Below, piece by piece: positions 1-8,131 of a stretch of 64,000 nt of DNA. The stretch comes from Candidatus Cloacimonadota bacterium (GTDB taxonomy: Bacteria; Cloacimonadota; Cloacimonadia; JGIOTU-2), in the NCBI GenBank assembly GCA_030613025.1, contig JAUWMT010000004.1, positions 1-64,000 on the forward strand, read 5' to 3'. The notes beneath the pieces were generated by a model. It saw only the letters and a list, made by a program, of their open reading frames with translations, was not told the origin of the DNA and did no database searches. The position numbers and the translations under genes are program-made. Each line of letters opens with the position of its first letter. Position 1 is the first letter of the stretch.

Positions 1-3000
1 AGCTATCTCTGCTACGGTCGTATCGGAATATACGGTATCTACAGTAATGGGCATGTAATCGACGGTCTCTTCATAGGTGAAGTACTCGGTCTTTTCTCTT
101 ATGTATGGTTCAACACCACCGCCTGAATTGTTCCAGATGAGCTGGCAATCATTTTCTACTCTGATAATGTATAATTCTCCCGGATTTACTGTACCTCTTA
201 TATTTGGTGTTTCTCCGGAGTCACGAGTAATTGCCCAGTGTTCGGATCTTATAGAAATCCATTCATCCCATATTGATTCAAAGGCATCTTCTCGAGATGC
301 GGATTCTTCAAGGAAACATCCTACCCAGTTTCCCTGACCCTGATTTGCATAAAGCTGGATCGGTGTACTTTCATTTTCCCATGTACCGGATATACCCTTC
401 ATTGGTATGTCATCGTAATCTTCCTGAAGTACAACTTTATATCCCTGCTTACTGTCGAAATCACCTAGAATATTCTGCCATTCGCCATTTTCGAACATTA
501 TTACATCATCATCTTCATACAGCACATGATCGAGGATGTCATCGGATTGAGTGGTATTAAAGTTTAACAATTCTTGTCTATAGAGAACACTATCTGCAAC
601 CATATAATTATTTGTAGTTCTGTTCAGTGCAGGGAAGGATATCCATTCTATTCTATCGAACACTTCACCATCATACTGGTTAACAAAGTAATCGTGGGAA
701 ATTGCGGGTATAGCACCCATATCAGAAGGAGTTCCATCAGGATCGTTGTATTGCTCATCAGGGTCGCCGGTGTCTATGCAGGGGGAGAAGTTGGTGGCGT
801 CCCAGAGGAGGGAGTAGTCGCCGTAATAAGGATCTGCAAAGAGCGGGGGTTCGGAGATGCAGCCATCACCAGCAGAGCAATTACTGTAATTTGTTCCATT
901 CTCAACCACATTACAATACTCGATAGTTTCATTACAGCCATAGACTGAGATGCCATATTCGTTTCCTGTAATAATATTGTTCTTGATTATTGATGTTCCA
1001 CCTTCTGCCCTGATAGCCATTAAATCAATATTGTGTGCTATAGTATTGTTTTCTACTAACGAATTTGAGTCATGATCTAAATAGATCACATATGAACAAT
1101 AGTTATCAGTGTTATTATATATACAATTGTTTGAAATTGTAAGTTGATTAGTACAATGGTCAGCATAGATACTGGCACAATCACCTGAATTTAATTCCAA
1201 AACAGATACGGTATTTTCATATATGTGATTACCTTTAATTTCGATCTCACCATCTCCCGTGCAGAATATTGCACCACCTTCATAAGCACTGTTGCTGTAA
1301 ATCTGATTGTTTTCGATGATTACATGCTCTTCGGAATCGCCAGAAATGTTAACATAAATTCCACCACCGTAACTATAATCGAATCCATCAAAAGTTATAA
1401 TATTATTACGAATAATGTTGTTTTTTATCAACGAAGAACTTCCGCAATATATACCTGCACCATTTATTTGACCACCACTAAGAACAACCTCGCAATCTTC
1501 AATTATGTTGTCCTTGATCTCAAAATAAAACGAGCACTCATCGGGTATTTCTATTCCATGTCTTGTATACCTTTTTATAATATTTCCTTGTAAGGTTATT
1601 GTGCCTTCTCCCGATTCAAGTAAGTCGGGACTAAATAGAGTTCCACTAGAATTTTCACCATCAAATGTAAGGTGCCGGATATCTAAGTTCAGCTCTTCAA
1701 AAGAGCAAATATCAATAATGCCGGCAATAATAGTATTTTCAGGATGCGATTGGGAAGCTCCTCTCACGGTAATATTAAATGGGGAAGTATATGGGCAAAA
1801 CCATAGATCATCCTCATAGTATCCTTCGTCGATAACGACTGTCTCATTATTCAGAGCTGCTTCTATAGCATGACTTGGTTGCGAGAAGTGTGCTACATCA
1901 TCTTGACTCACAATGATGTACCCATTATAATTTAAACTGAAATCAACAGTTGTTGGATTGGATGGCGTAACTTCAACATCATTTTCTTGCCCGATTCCGT
2001 ATCCGGGCACTATTGCATAAACATCGTAGGTTCCTTCTGGTATGTCTAAGGAATAATATCCATTCTCATCGGGATTTGTCGTATAATCACCTGCTTTTAT
2101 TGTAACTTCAGTAACAGGACGAGCATTGTCTCCACCTCCGGAGAGTGTTATATGTCCAGATACATTACAGAGAGGTTGTAACACAACAACTGGCAAATAA
2201 AGAGTTTCTTCATTACCATAAATTTCAATATCTTGTAGTGTAACTGTTTCATAGTTATCAAGAGTATAGATTATATCGTAATTGCCAAATTGCTCATAGA
2301 ACAAAGTAATTGAGAAATTTCCATCTGCGTTTGGATTTATGGTAAAATCATCACTAGAACTATGTTTATCGAATGTAACTGAAACATCTGTAATATTCCC
2401 GGAGCCACCGTTAAGAGTGACGTGACCAGCCACAAGTCTATAGTAGACAGCGATTGGAGTAAAATTATTTATTTGTGCATACCATTCTAAGAAAGTAGCA
2501 ATTCCTCTAATGGAAGTAGGAATACAGAAGTCTCTAATCGCTTCTCTTTCTCCAGTGTCCGTAATTTCATGGTCATTTTGAATATTAGGAAAATTAGGAA
2601 GAACCTCATTTTCAAATTTATCTTGCATTTCTTGTATAAAGGGATATTCACTAAAAGGATGGTCAGGATGTGTATCAAAATCTCCATCAAGGTCATCACT
2701 TGCAAACATATCTGTAACCTGATTTATTGAATAGAATAAATCAAAAAGAAAGTCCTCATCTTCATAATCTGATGGAATATCTATAAGACCACCATATTCT
2801 TGCAAAGTCATATCAGCATCCCAATATACATTATCTAAATTATTTCTTAGATATCCTCCATAACCTGTTGGTTTTGGCCAATTATTATCTGTAAAGTCCC
2901 AGCCCTCATATTGATCACAGTTGCCATAATCCCATGTCGGCCCCCCTACCCAGACAAGTTCTGGAGCATGACCATCATTATGCGTATGAGCTGGAACATC

Positions 3001-3780
3001 CATATCAGCAATCAAGTGTATTATCCTTCCAAGATATGAATATTCCCAATCAGGATTTTGTGATGTAAAGTGATCCCACATAGCATCTCCCATATGAACA
3101 TAATATGGTGGGTCATAATCATATAGTTGCCCATTATTAGCAATGTGCGCTACAATATAAACATTATGTTGATTTATAAAATCATCTAAGGATTCTATTG
3201 AGACCTTATATAGTTTTCCTAATGACGAAAGGGTTACCGTTCCGCCATTGACTAACTGAAATTGTTGATAGTCGCTCCAAGAAGTATAATCTACTCGTTT
3301 ATAATGAATTTCATGGTTATGTCCAAACAATGTTGTGTAAGCTTTTGTAACAGCACTTGGTATATCGTGAATTATGAATTCGTTTCCCCATAGATATCCT
3401 GAAACAATATCATGGTTAGTTGTTTCATAAACATAAAAATTATCAGCATCCCAGAAATGTGTAATACTCTGCAACTCATTTTCGATAAACCATTCTCCTA
3501 AATCATCAACTCCTGTAACATATACTGTAGGACCGTCAGGTTCAGCATATCCATATACCCAATCACTCTCATCTTCTTTCCATGAGCCTTCCTTCATTTT
3601 ATTATATCTCGGGTTTTCCACCCCAGCATTATATTCTTGATATTCTTCATATACTTTATAGTGTTCAAGAAAGTTAACACCTTCTTGAAATAAGTATTTA
3701 TGAATATTTGAATAATATTTTTGTGCCTGTAAATTTGCACAAATCAATAATACTATGATTATTATGACTATCTTTTTCAT
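1..3780 (-). CDS. Secreted zinc-phospholipase-C-like / beta-helix surface protein, partial
   Basis: The frame is open from an ATG at 3780 to the window edge (1260 codons, no stop seen), so the ORF track lists only its shadows. An AAGGAG-like ribosome site lies just upstream of the ATG. The N-terminus is a signal peptide (hydrophobic run ending LQAQ). Residues about 100-290 resemble the prokaryotic zinc-dependent phospholipase C / S1-P1 nuclease fold, with HFWDAD and a metal-ligand stretch IIHLIADMDVPAH. Two carboxypeptidase-regulatory-like (CNA-B-like) beta domains follow at about 450-620, each starting GH-TL-GG. A right-handed parallel beta-helix (NosD/pectate-lyase-like, recurring N-N-I) covers about 640-960, then a region ending beyond the window. 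Extracellular or surface location is inferred; a sorting tail is expected off-window. Substrate unknown. It lies 13 nt after the small outer-membrane gene upstream, so the two are probably co-transcribed. Confidence 0.85.
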   Translation of the reverse strand, partial: MKKIVIIIIVLLICANLQAQKYYSNIHKYLFQEGVNFLEHYKVYEEYQEYNAGVENPRYNKMKEGSWKEDESDWVYGYAEPDGPTVYVTGVDDLGEWFIENELQSITHFWDADNFYVYETTNHDIVSGYLWGNEFIIHDIPSAVTKAYTTLFGHNHEIHYKRVDYTSWSDYQQFQLVNGGTVTLSSLGKLYKVSIESLDDFINQHNVYIVAHIANNGQLYDYDPPYYVHMGDAMWDHFTSQNPDWEYSYLGRIIHLIADMDVPAHTHNDGHAPELVWVGGPTWDYGNCDQYEGWDFTDNNWPKPTGYGGYLRNNLDNVYWDADMTLQEYGGLIDIPSDYEDEDFLFDLFYSINQVTDMFASDDLDGDFDTHPDHPFSEYPFIQEMQDKFENEVLPNFPNIQNDHEITDTGEREAIRDFCIPTSIRGIATFLEWYAQINNFTPIAVYYRLVAGHVTLNGGSGNITDVSVTFDKHSSSDDFTINPNADGNFSITLFYEQFGNYDIIYTLDNYETVTLQDIEIYGNEETLYLPVVVLQPLCNVSGHITLSGGGDNARPVTEVTIKAGDYTTNPDENGYYSLDIPEGTYDVYAIVPGYGIGQENDVEVTPSNPTTVDFSLNYNGYIIVSQDDVAHFSQPSHAIEAALNNETVVIDEGYYEDDLWFCPYTSPFNITVRGASQSHPENTIIAGIIDICSFEELNLDIRHLTFDGENSSGTLFSPDLLESGEGTITLQGNIIKRYTRHGIEIPDECSFYFEIKDNIIEDCEVVLSGGQINGAGIYCGSSSLIKNNIIRNNIITFDGFDYSYGGGIYVNISGDSEEHVIIENNQIYSNSAYEGGAIFCTGDGEIEIKGNHIYENTVSVLELNSGDCASIYADHCTNQLTISNNCIYNNTDNYCSYVIYLDHDSNSLVENNTIAHNIDLMAIRAEGGTSIIKNNIITGNEYGISVYGCNETIEYCNVVENGTNYSNCSAGDGCISEPPLFADPYYGDYSLLWDATNFSPCIDTGDPDEQYNDPDGTPSDMGAIPAISHDYFVNQYDGEVFDRIEWISFPALNRTTNNYMVADSVLYRQELLNFNTTQSDDILDHVLYEDDDVIMFENGEWQNILGDFDSKQGYKVVLQEDYDDIPMKGISGTWENESTPIQLYANQGQGNWVGCFLEESASREDAFESIWDEWISIRSEHWAITRDSGETPNIRGTVNPGELYIIRVENDCQLIWNNSGGGVEPYIREKTEYFTYEETVDYMPITVDTVYSDTTVAEIA

Positions 3781-3793
3781 TTTTTATCTCCTT

Positions 3794-4414
3794 TTAAAAA
3801 ACAAATGATAGTGTTACACTTGCAAGGATCGCTTTTAGACCAAGATCACCCGATATTCTGAAAAATGAACTTCTGCCAATTTGAAAACTATAACCAAGAC
3901 CAAAAGAAACGTATGGAAATAAAAATTCTTTCGAATGTACGTCGCCTCCACCAGGTTCAACTCCTGCAATAAGAACATAGTCTAAGCCAATATTGTAGCA
4001 GGTATAAAATCCTTTTCTTTCAGATGACTTGAAAGTATTAATTTTTGAATGTATGCCGGCAGTAAATACCGGCCATATTCCTCCAAAATTTGCATGAGCA
4101 ATAAAAATCTTTTCCATGGTTGAGGTAGAATCCCGTTTGATAAATCCATAGCCAATTTGAATTCCAGGCATTACAATCGTATCAAGAGCAAAAAAGAAAC
4201 AATCTCTGGGTCTCTTAATCGGTTCTGGTAAATTAACACTATCATTTTTTGTTGATTTAGTATAATAAGATTCGATTATATAGTTATCATTTTTTGTAAC
4301 AATTACAGTTTGGGGATAATTTGAATTGTAGATATTTTGTTCCTGCCATCTTTCATCAGAATATAAATTACTGATAGAAAGTATTGTAAATACTATCGCA
4401 ATTAATTGCTTCAT
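3794..4414 (-). CDS. Hypothetical outer-membrane beta-barrel-like protein
   Basis: 206 aa with a Sec signal peptide (about residues 1-19) and a C-terminal half of alternating short beta-type segments rich in G, Y and F, ending in SFVF. A terminal aromatic residue is typical of outer-membrane barrels. GAGGAT sits a few bases before the ATG and supports this start. It is followed after 13 nt by the large secreted phospholipase-like gene, so the pair may work together at the cell surface. I do not recognise a specific family; 'conserved outer-membrane protein' is the safest name. Confidence 0.7.
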   Translation of the reverse strand: MKQLIAIVFTILSISNLYSDERWQEQNIYNSNYPQTVIVTKNDNYIIESYYTKSTKNDSVNLPEPIKRPRDCFFFALDTIVMPGIQIGYGFIKRDSTSTMEKIFIAHANFGGIWPVFTAGIHSKINTFKSSERKGFYTCYNIGLDYVLIAGVEPGGGDVHSKEFLFPYVSFGLGYSFQIGRSSFFRISGDLGLKAILASVTLSFVF

Positions 4415-5225
4415 TTTATCCTCTTCATACTGTAATATTCTATAAATTTAAATACGCTACTCCCTCAACTCCAGCTTCTATCGATATTTCTGCGCATTTC
4501 ATTTCATTATTCAATATTCATATCAACATACCTCACTATCCCGGGATATGAATAGAGAGGTTTTCATAAAATAAACTTATTTTTTTCCTTACAATTGGTT
4601 CTAGAGATGTCAATATTTAATTTCAGATATTCTACATCTCTTTGTTTATAAGCAAGTCTTCCTTCGCTATAAACCATTATCCTGTATGCTTTTGCACACA
4701 TCCTTGAATTATATTTCTTCATAATATATATTCCAAAAATACTATCTCTACTTATATATCATTAAAAGTGCCAAATTGTGACGCCATCAGACGAAAAAAA
4801 TAAAATTTTCTTTATCTTTGCGAAAGTTTTAAACCTTTCGCAAAGTTTTATTGCTTGCACAAAGGTTAAGGTCATAGTATCGAATAACACCTGATACCCT
4901 TACAATAACTCACATAATATAAATCTTTCATCTTCATTTTACACCTTTCAAAACTTTCTCTACATATATATATCATAAAAATACCCATTTTGTGACGACA
5001 CCACTCAAAAAAGTTTAAATTATTTCTTTTTTTGGAAGTTTAGTTAAGATTTGTTTTTCTTTGCGTCCTCCAAGTGGTAGCAGTTAAATTTGCTTTGCAT
5101 TTAACGTCCTAAAGCTTTGTGAACGAGATTATTATAGTGCTTTGAGTCTCAGAAAGCTATATTCAATCTTATGATATGACGACTGAGACTTCTATTCCAA
5201 ATACATTAATAACAAAGAATTTGAA
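4415..5225. other. 811-bp intergenic region with two similar promoter-like segments
   Basis: No gene was found on either strand. Two related segments lie at about 4755-4792 and 4966-5008. Read on the minus strand both follow the pattern GTCACAA..TGG...TTTT.ATGATATATA..GTAGAGA, pointing toward the outer-membrane gene that starts at 4414. They may be tandem promoters or a duplicated regulatory segment. The region also holds a palindromic repeat (4816-4845) and a 'tttctttgcg'-type low-complexity stretch near 5050. Confidence 0.45.
4816..4845. repeat. Palindromic repeat, TTGCGAA family
   Basis: Perfect 11-bp arms CTTTGCGAAAG and CTTTCGCAAAG with an 8-nt loop. Related palindromes occur at 21128-21153, 34041-34076 and 58611-58688, all built on TTGCGAA...TTCGCAA. 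Confidence 0.75.
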
Positions 5226-6518
5226 TTAGATTGATAAACTCTTTTGATGATACCCCAGTACTTCACCAATAGTATATAAAGAACCACTCACGCAGATGAG
5301 GTCTTCCCTGTCTGCAATATTTTTTGCACGTTCAAAAGCAGAAATGCTATCGGGTTCTTTGTAATATCTTATTCCTGTTTTATGAACTTCTTTCTCCAGA
5401 GTTTCAACTGCAGCAGCCCTGTGAGATTGGGATTTACTGATGACAATAATGTCAGCTATCTCGGAGATCGAACGCACCATCTTTTTGATTTCCTTATCAT
5501 AAAGTATGCCAAGCACAACGATGAGCCGTTTGTATGTATATATCGATTTGATGTTCTGGACGAACTGTCTCATTCCGGCAGGATTATGAGCTCCATCGAG
5601 AATAATTGCAGGATTTTCTCCAATCTTTTGAAGGCGTCCATTCCATACAACAGAGTGCATTGCTTTCCTTATTTTATCCTCATCAAGTTTAAATCCATAC
5701 ATTTTTGAAAGAACAGCGCAAACGAGAAGCCCGAGTGCAGTATTTCCAACCTGATGTGCTCCCGCAAGATTGCAGTACACTTGCTTCCAGTTTATATCGT
5801 ATGATGGAATCGAGATATCATAATAAACACCTTTCTCATCATACCTTTCATTTGTAACAGTAACCAATTCTGGATATTCAATAACAGAACAAGCAAGGGA
5901 TTTTGCTCTATGCAGAATTGCCTTTCGTGCTGAAGGACGTGTCGTGCCAAGCACAAGCGGAATTCCCCGTTTTAGGATTCCTGCTTTTTCCAGTGCGATC
6001 TTCGGAAGAGTTTTGCCCAGTGATTTCGTGTGATCATATTCTATATTTGTGATGACTGTTATAATCGCATTAAGCAGAACACTGGCATCGAGCCGTCCCC
6101 CAAGCCCGACTTCCATGATCGAAAAATCTAATCCCTTTTGATAAAAAAGCTCGAATGCAAGTGCGGTGGAAATCTCGAAGTAAGTTGTATCATATTTTTC
6201 GTGAATGTCTTTTCTCTTGAGATACAATTCAAGCAGATCTTCAGGATTAACTTCCTCTTTATTAATGCGGAAGCGTTCTTTGTAATCAACAAGGTGCGGA
6301 GAGGTATTGAGTCCAACTGTGAAACCGTGAGCATGTAAAATTGATTCAACAGCAGCACAGGTGGAACCTTTACCATTCGTGCCTGCAACATGAATTCCCT
6401 GAATTTTCTTTTCCGGATTGCCGATCTCATCAAGAAATTTCTTGATCCTTGTGAGTTCGATTTTTCTGTCTGTTGCAGTTTTTGCAAATATTTCTTCTAA
6501 AAATTTATTATAATTCAT
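5226..6518 (-). CDS. folC: Bifunctional folylpolyglutamate synthase / dihydrofolate synthase
   Basis: 430 aa, the usual length for FolC, an ATP-dependent Mur-ligase-family enzyme that adds glutamate to dihydropteroate or folate in the cytoplasm. The P-loop GTNGKGST is near residue 46, followed by the Mur-ligase motif region (EVGLGGRLDAS, NIEYDHTKSLG) and the C-terminal domain with LDGAHNPAGM. No other folate genes are adjacent. A repeat-rich stretch separates it from the B12 locus upstream, so it is probably its own transcription unit. Confidence 0.95.
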   Translation of the reverse strand: MNYNKFLEEIFAKTATDRKIELTRIKKFLDEIGNPEKKIQGIHVAGTNGKGSTCAAVESILHAHGFTVGLNTSPHLVDYKERFRINKEEVNPEDLLELYLKRKDIHEKYDTTYFEISTALAFELFYQKGLDFSIMEVGLGGRLDASVLLNAIITVITNIEYDHTKSLGKTLPKIALEKAGILKRGIPLVLGTTRPSARKAILHRAKSLACSVIEYPELVTVTNERYDEKGVYYDISIPSYDINWKQVYCNLAGAHQVGNTALGLLVCAVLSKMYGFKLDEDKIRKAMHSVVWNGRLQKIGENPAIILDGAHNPAGMRQFVQNIKSIYTYKRLIVVLGILYDKEIKKMVRSISEIADIIVISKSQSHRAAAVETLEKEVHKTGIRYYKEPDSISAFERAKNIADREDLICVSGSLYTIGEVLGYHQKSLSI

Positions 6519-6550
6519 AAGTTCAATCTAAAAAGTCAAATTTAAGAAAT

Positions 6551-6612
6551 CGAGAAACCGTTCCCAGTGAAATAAAAAAGAAAAGCATTTCACGGGATAA
6601 ATAAAACGGTTA
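6551..6612. repeat. Nested palindrome / hairpin
   Basis: Inner arms AGTGAAAT / ATTTCAC and CCC / GGG flank an A-rich loop, and outer arms AACCGTT / AACGGTT enclose them. It may form a long hairpin in RNA from either strand. It lies in the 289-bp gap between folC and the B12 locus, where the 92-codon minus ORF (6528-6806) is built largely from repeats. Confidence 0.55.
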
Positions 6613-6650
6613 TTGCGTTTTTTTGTTTTCATTATCCACCAACTTCTACT

Positions 6651-6722
6651 CTCGTTACCAAGCCCCTGCTTGGTAACGGAAGACGATAAGACATTGCGTT
6701 CCCAAAGTGGGCTTTGGGAACG
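6651..6722. repeat. Pair of 26-bp palindromes (CGTTnCCAA family)
   Basis: Copy 1 (6654-6679) is CGTTACCAAGC-CCCT-GCTTGGTAACG. Copy 2 (6697-6722) is CGTTCCCAAAG-TGGG-CTTTGGGAACG. Each has 11-bp perfect arms and a 4-nt loop. The same ordered pair recurs at 21002-21090 and a single copy sits inside the BtuG-like gene (6931-6956). Confidence 0.85.
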
Positions 6723-6807
6723 AGAGGAGGATAGTAATGGTTTCCAAATATTTGATACATTTTCTAACATATCTACAATCATAACCTTTTTAAAGTAGCT
6801 CTTCATA

Positions 6808-8121
6808 TTATTTCAAATAGATCATTTTATGAAATGCCGTTTCTACATTTTCAGAAACTATCTTGTAAAGATATACACCACCGGAAACTATCCTGCCATT
6901 CTCATCTTTCCCATCCCAGACTGCTTGAAGCGTTCCCAAACTGGGGTTTGGGAACGAGGTAATGATTTTGGTAAGTTGTCCCTTTATGTTGAAAATATTA
7001 ATCTCTGTGTTCTCTGCCTGCCACGGCGTAGCGCAGTGAAGCCGGGTGGTTAGATTGAAGTATATTGTGGTCGAGTTTGAGAATGGATTGGGATAATTGT
7101 AGGCAATTACACTTTCATAATGAGGAATATCCACAGCAATTCCGGGATAGTAAAATCCAGCATCTTGCGGATTGACACCGACCGTAAGTGTGTGAAGAAG
7201 CTCCTCGTTTTCAGAATAGATATATACTTTCCCATTATTGATCCAGTCAACAGAATCACCGAGATAGAGTATGCCGTTCTCATCGAAGTGAATGAAACTC
7301 CCGCCGCTTGCCCATAGGTCTGTTGAGGAGTGAATAATTGAAAGATCAATCGAATTATACGCCATGAACCCGAGTCCGAAACCATCACAAAGATAGGCAG
7401 TGCCGTTTGGATGGATAGCAATTTTAGTTGGAGAGCCGCCAATTTCCATGGTTGTGATCACTTCATGGGTTGTAGTATTTATTATGTAAATTTTTCCATA
7501 AACAGCAGGATTACCGTAGCCGTAATTTCCGGTACAGACCACATGCAATCTTCCCATTGCATCGACCGCACCAAACTGCGGATTGTTCCCGACAGGAATT
7601 TGGTCAAGTACAGAATCATTATTCACATCTATTACTGTTACGCTTCCTGTGGGCGAACCATAAGAGGAATTCATAACGAATAATTTATCATCAAATAAAA
7701 CCATCCCCTCTGGAATAGAACCAACAGAAAGCGAGTTTACAACGATTTTATTTATCAGATCGATCACATAAACAGTATTAGTAAAAAGACCGGATACATA
7801 CGCTTTATCACCGCCCGGATGAAGCGCCATCCAGTAAGGATTTGAGCCATTCGGACACTGAATGTGATCAAGTGTAGTTTCAGTTTCCAGATCGATGATC
7901 TGTATGTTGTGCACACCGGAATTTACAACGTATGCCATGCTGTTCTGTATGACAATTTGATTAGCATACTGCCCGAGCTGGAGTATGTGATTTTCTAAAA
8001 TTTCCGTGACCGTATCATAATGGGAGAGTGTTTCGTCATTGCTGTTCACAATATACACGTCATGACCATAAAGGGGTGAAAATAAGATGAGCAAGCTAAT
8101 AAGAAGCAATAATTTTTTCAT
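6808..8121 (-). CDS. BtuG-like beta-propeller with FlgD/type IX-like sorting tail
   Basis: The ORF track starts at 8214, but the ATG at 8121 has an AAAGGA ribosome site and begins a signal peptide (MKKLLLLISLLILF), so I use it (437 aa). Residues about 25-320 are YVTN/YncE-type propeller blades (YVVNSG, HPGGDKAYVSG, VPEGxx/NPQ turns). The C-terminus (about 345-437) is a FlgD/type IX-like sorting domain: NYPNPFSNSTTI, then VWDGKDENGR and SGGVYLYKI. It follows the TonB receptor by 10 nt. In Bacteroides, BtuG is a surface beta-propeller that captures cobalamin beside BtuB; by position and fold this is the likely counterpart, anchored by the sorting tail rather than as a lipoprotein. Two insertions in the sorting domain are encoded by repeat elements. 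Confidence 0.8.
   Translation of the reverse strand: MKKLLLLISLLILFSPLYGHDVYIVNSNDETLSHYDTVTEILENHILQLGQYANQIVIQNSMAYVVNSGVHNIQIIDLETETTLDHIQCPNGSNPYWMALHPGGDKAYVSGLFTNTVYVIDLINKIVVNSLSVGSIPEGMVLFDDKLFVMNSSYGSPTGSVTVIDVNNDSVLDQIPVGNNPQFGAVDAMGRLHVVCTGNYGYGNPAVYGKIYIINTTTHEVITTMEIGGSPTKIAIHPNGTAYLCDGFGLGFMAYNSIDLSIIHSSTDLWASGGSFIHFDENGILYLGDSVDWINNGKVYIYSENEELLHTLTVGVNPQDAGFYYPGIAVDIPHYESVIAYNYPNPFSNSTTIYFNLTTRLHCATPWQAENTEINIFNIKGQLTKIITSFPNPSLGTLQAVWDGKDENGRIVSGGVYLYKIVSENVETAFHKMIYLK
6931..6956. repeat. 26-bp palindrome inside the BtuG-like coding sequence
   Basis: CGTTCCCAAAC-TGGG-GTTTGGGAACG, perfect 11-bp arms. Read in frame it encodes most of the SFPNPSLGTLQ segment between two strands of the sorting domain. 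Same family as 6651-6722 and 21002-21090. Confidence 0.85.
7014..7050. repeat. GGCGTAGCG repeat inside the BtuG-like coding sequence
   Basis: The core GGCGTAGCGCAGTGAAG resembles GGCGTAGCGTAGCGAAG at about 13513-13530 in the intergenic region after nifU. In frame on the minus strand it encodes the unusual stretch TRLHCATPWQAE in the first loop of the sorting domain. Confidence 0.6.
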
Positions 8122-8131
8122 TGTGTCCTTT

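Noticed and set aside
77-1819. Plus-strand ORFs of 72-124 aa
   Set aside because: They are antisense shadows of the open minus frame 1-3780, which encodes recognisable domains.
4755-4792. Sigma54-type TGGCAC promoter
   Set aside because: The second element (TTGC at proper spacing) is missing.
6528-6806. 92-codon minus ORF
   Set aside because: Most residues come from the palindromic repeats at 6551-6722 and there is no ribosome site.
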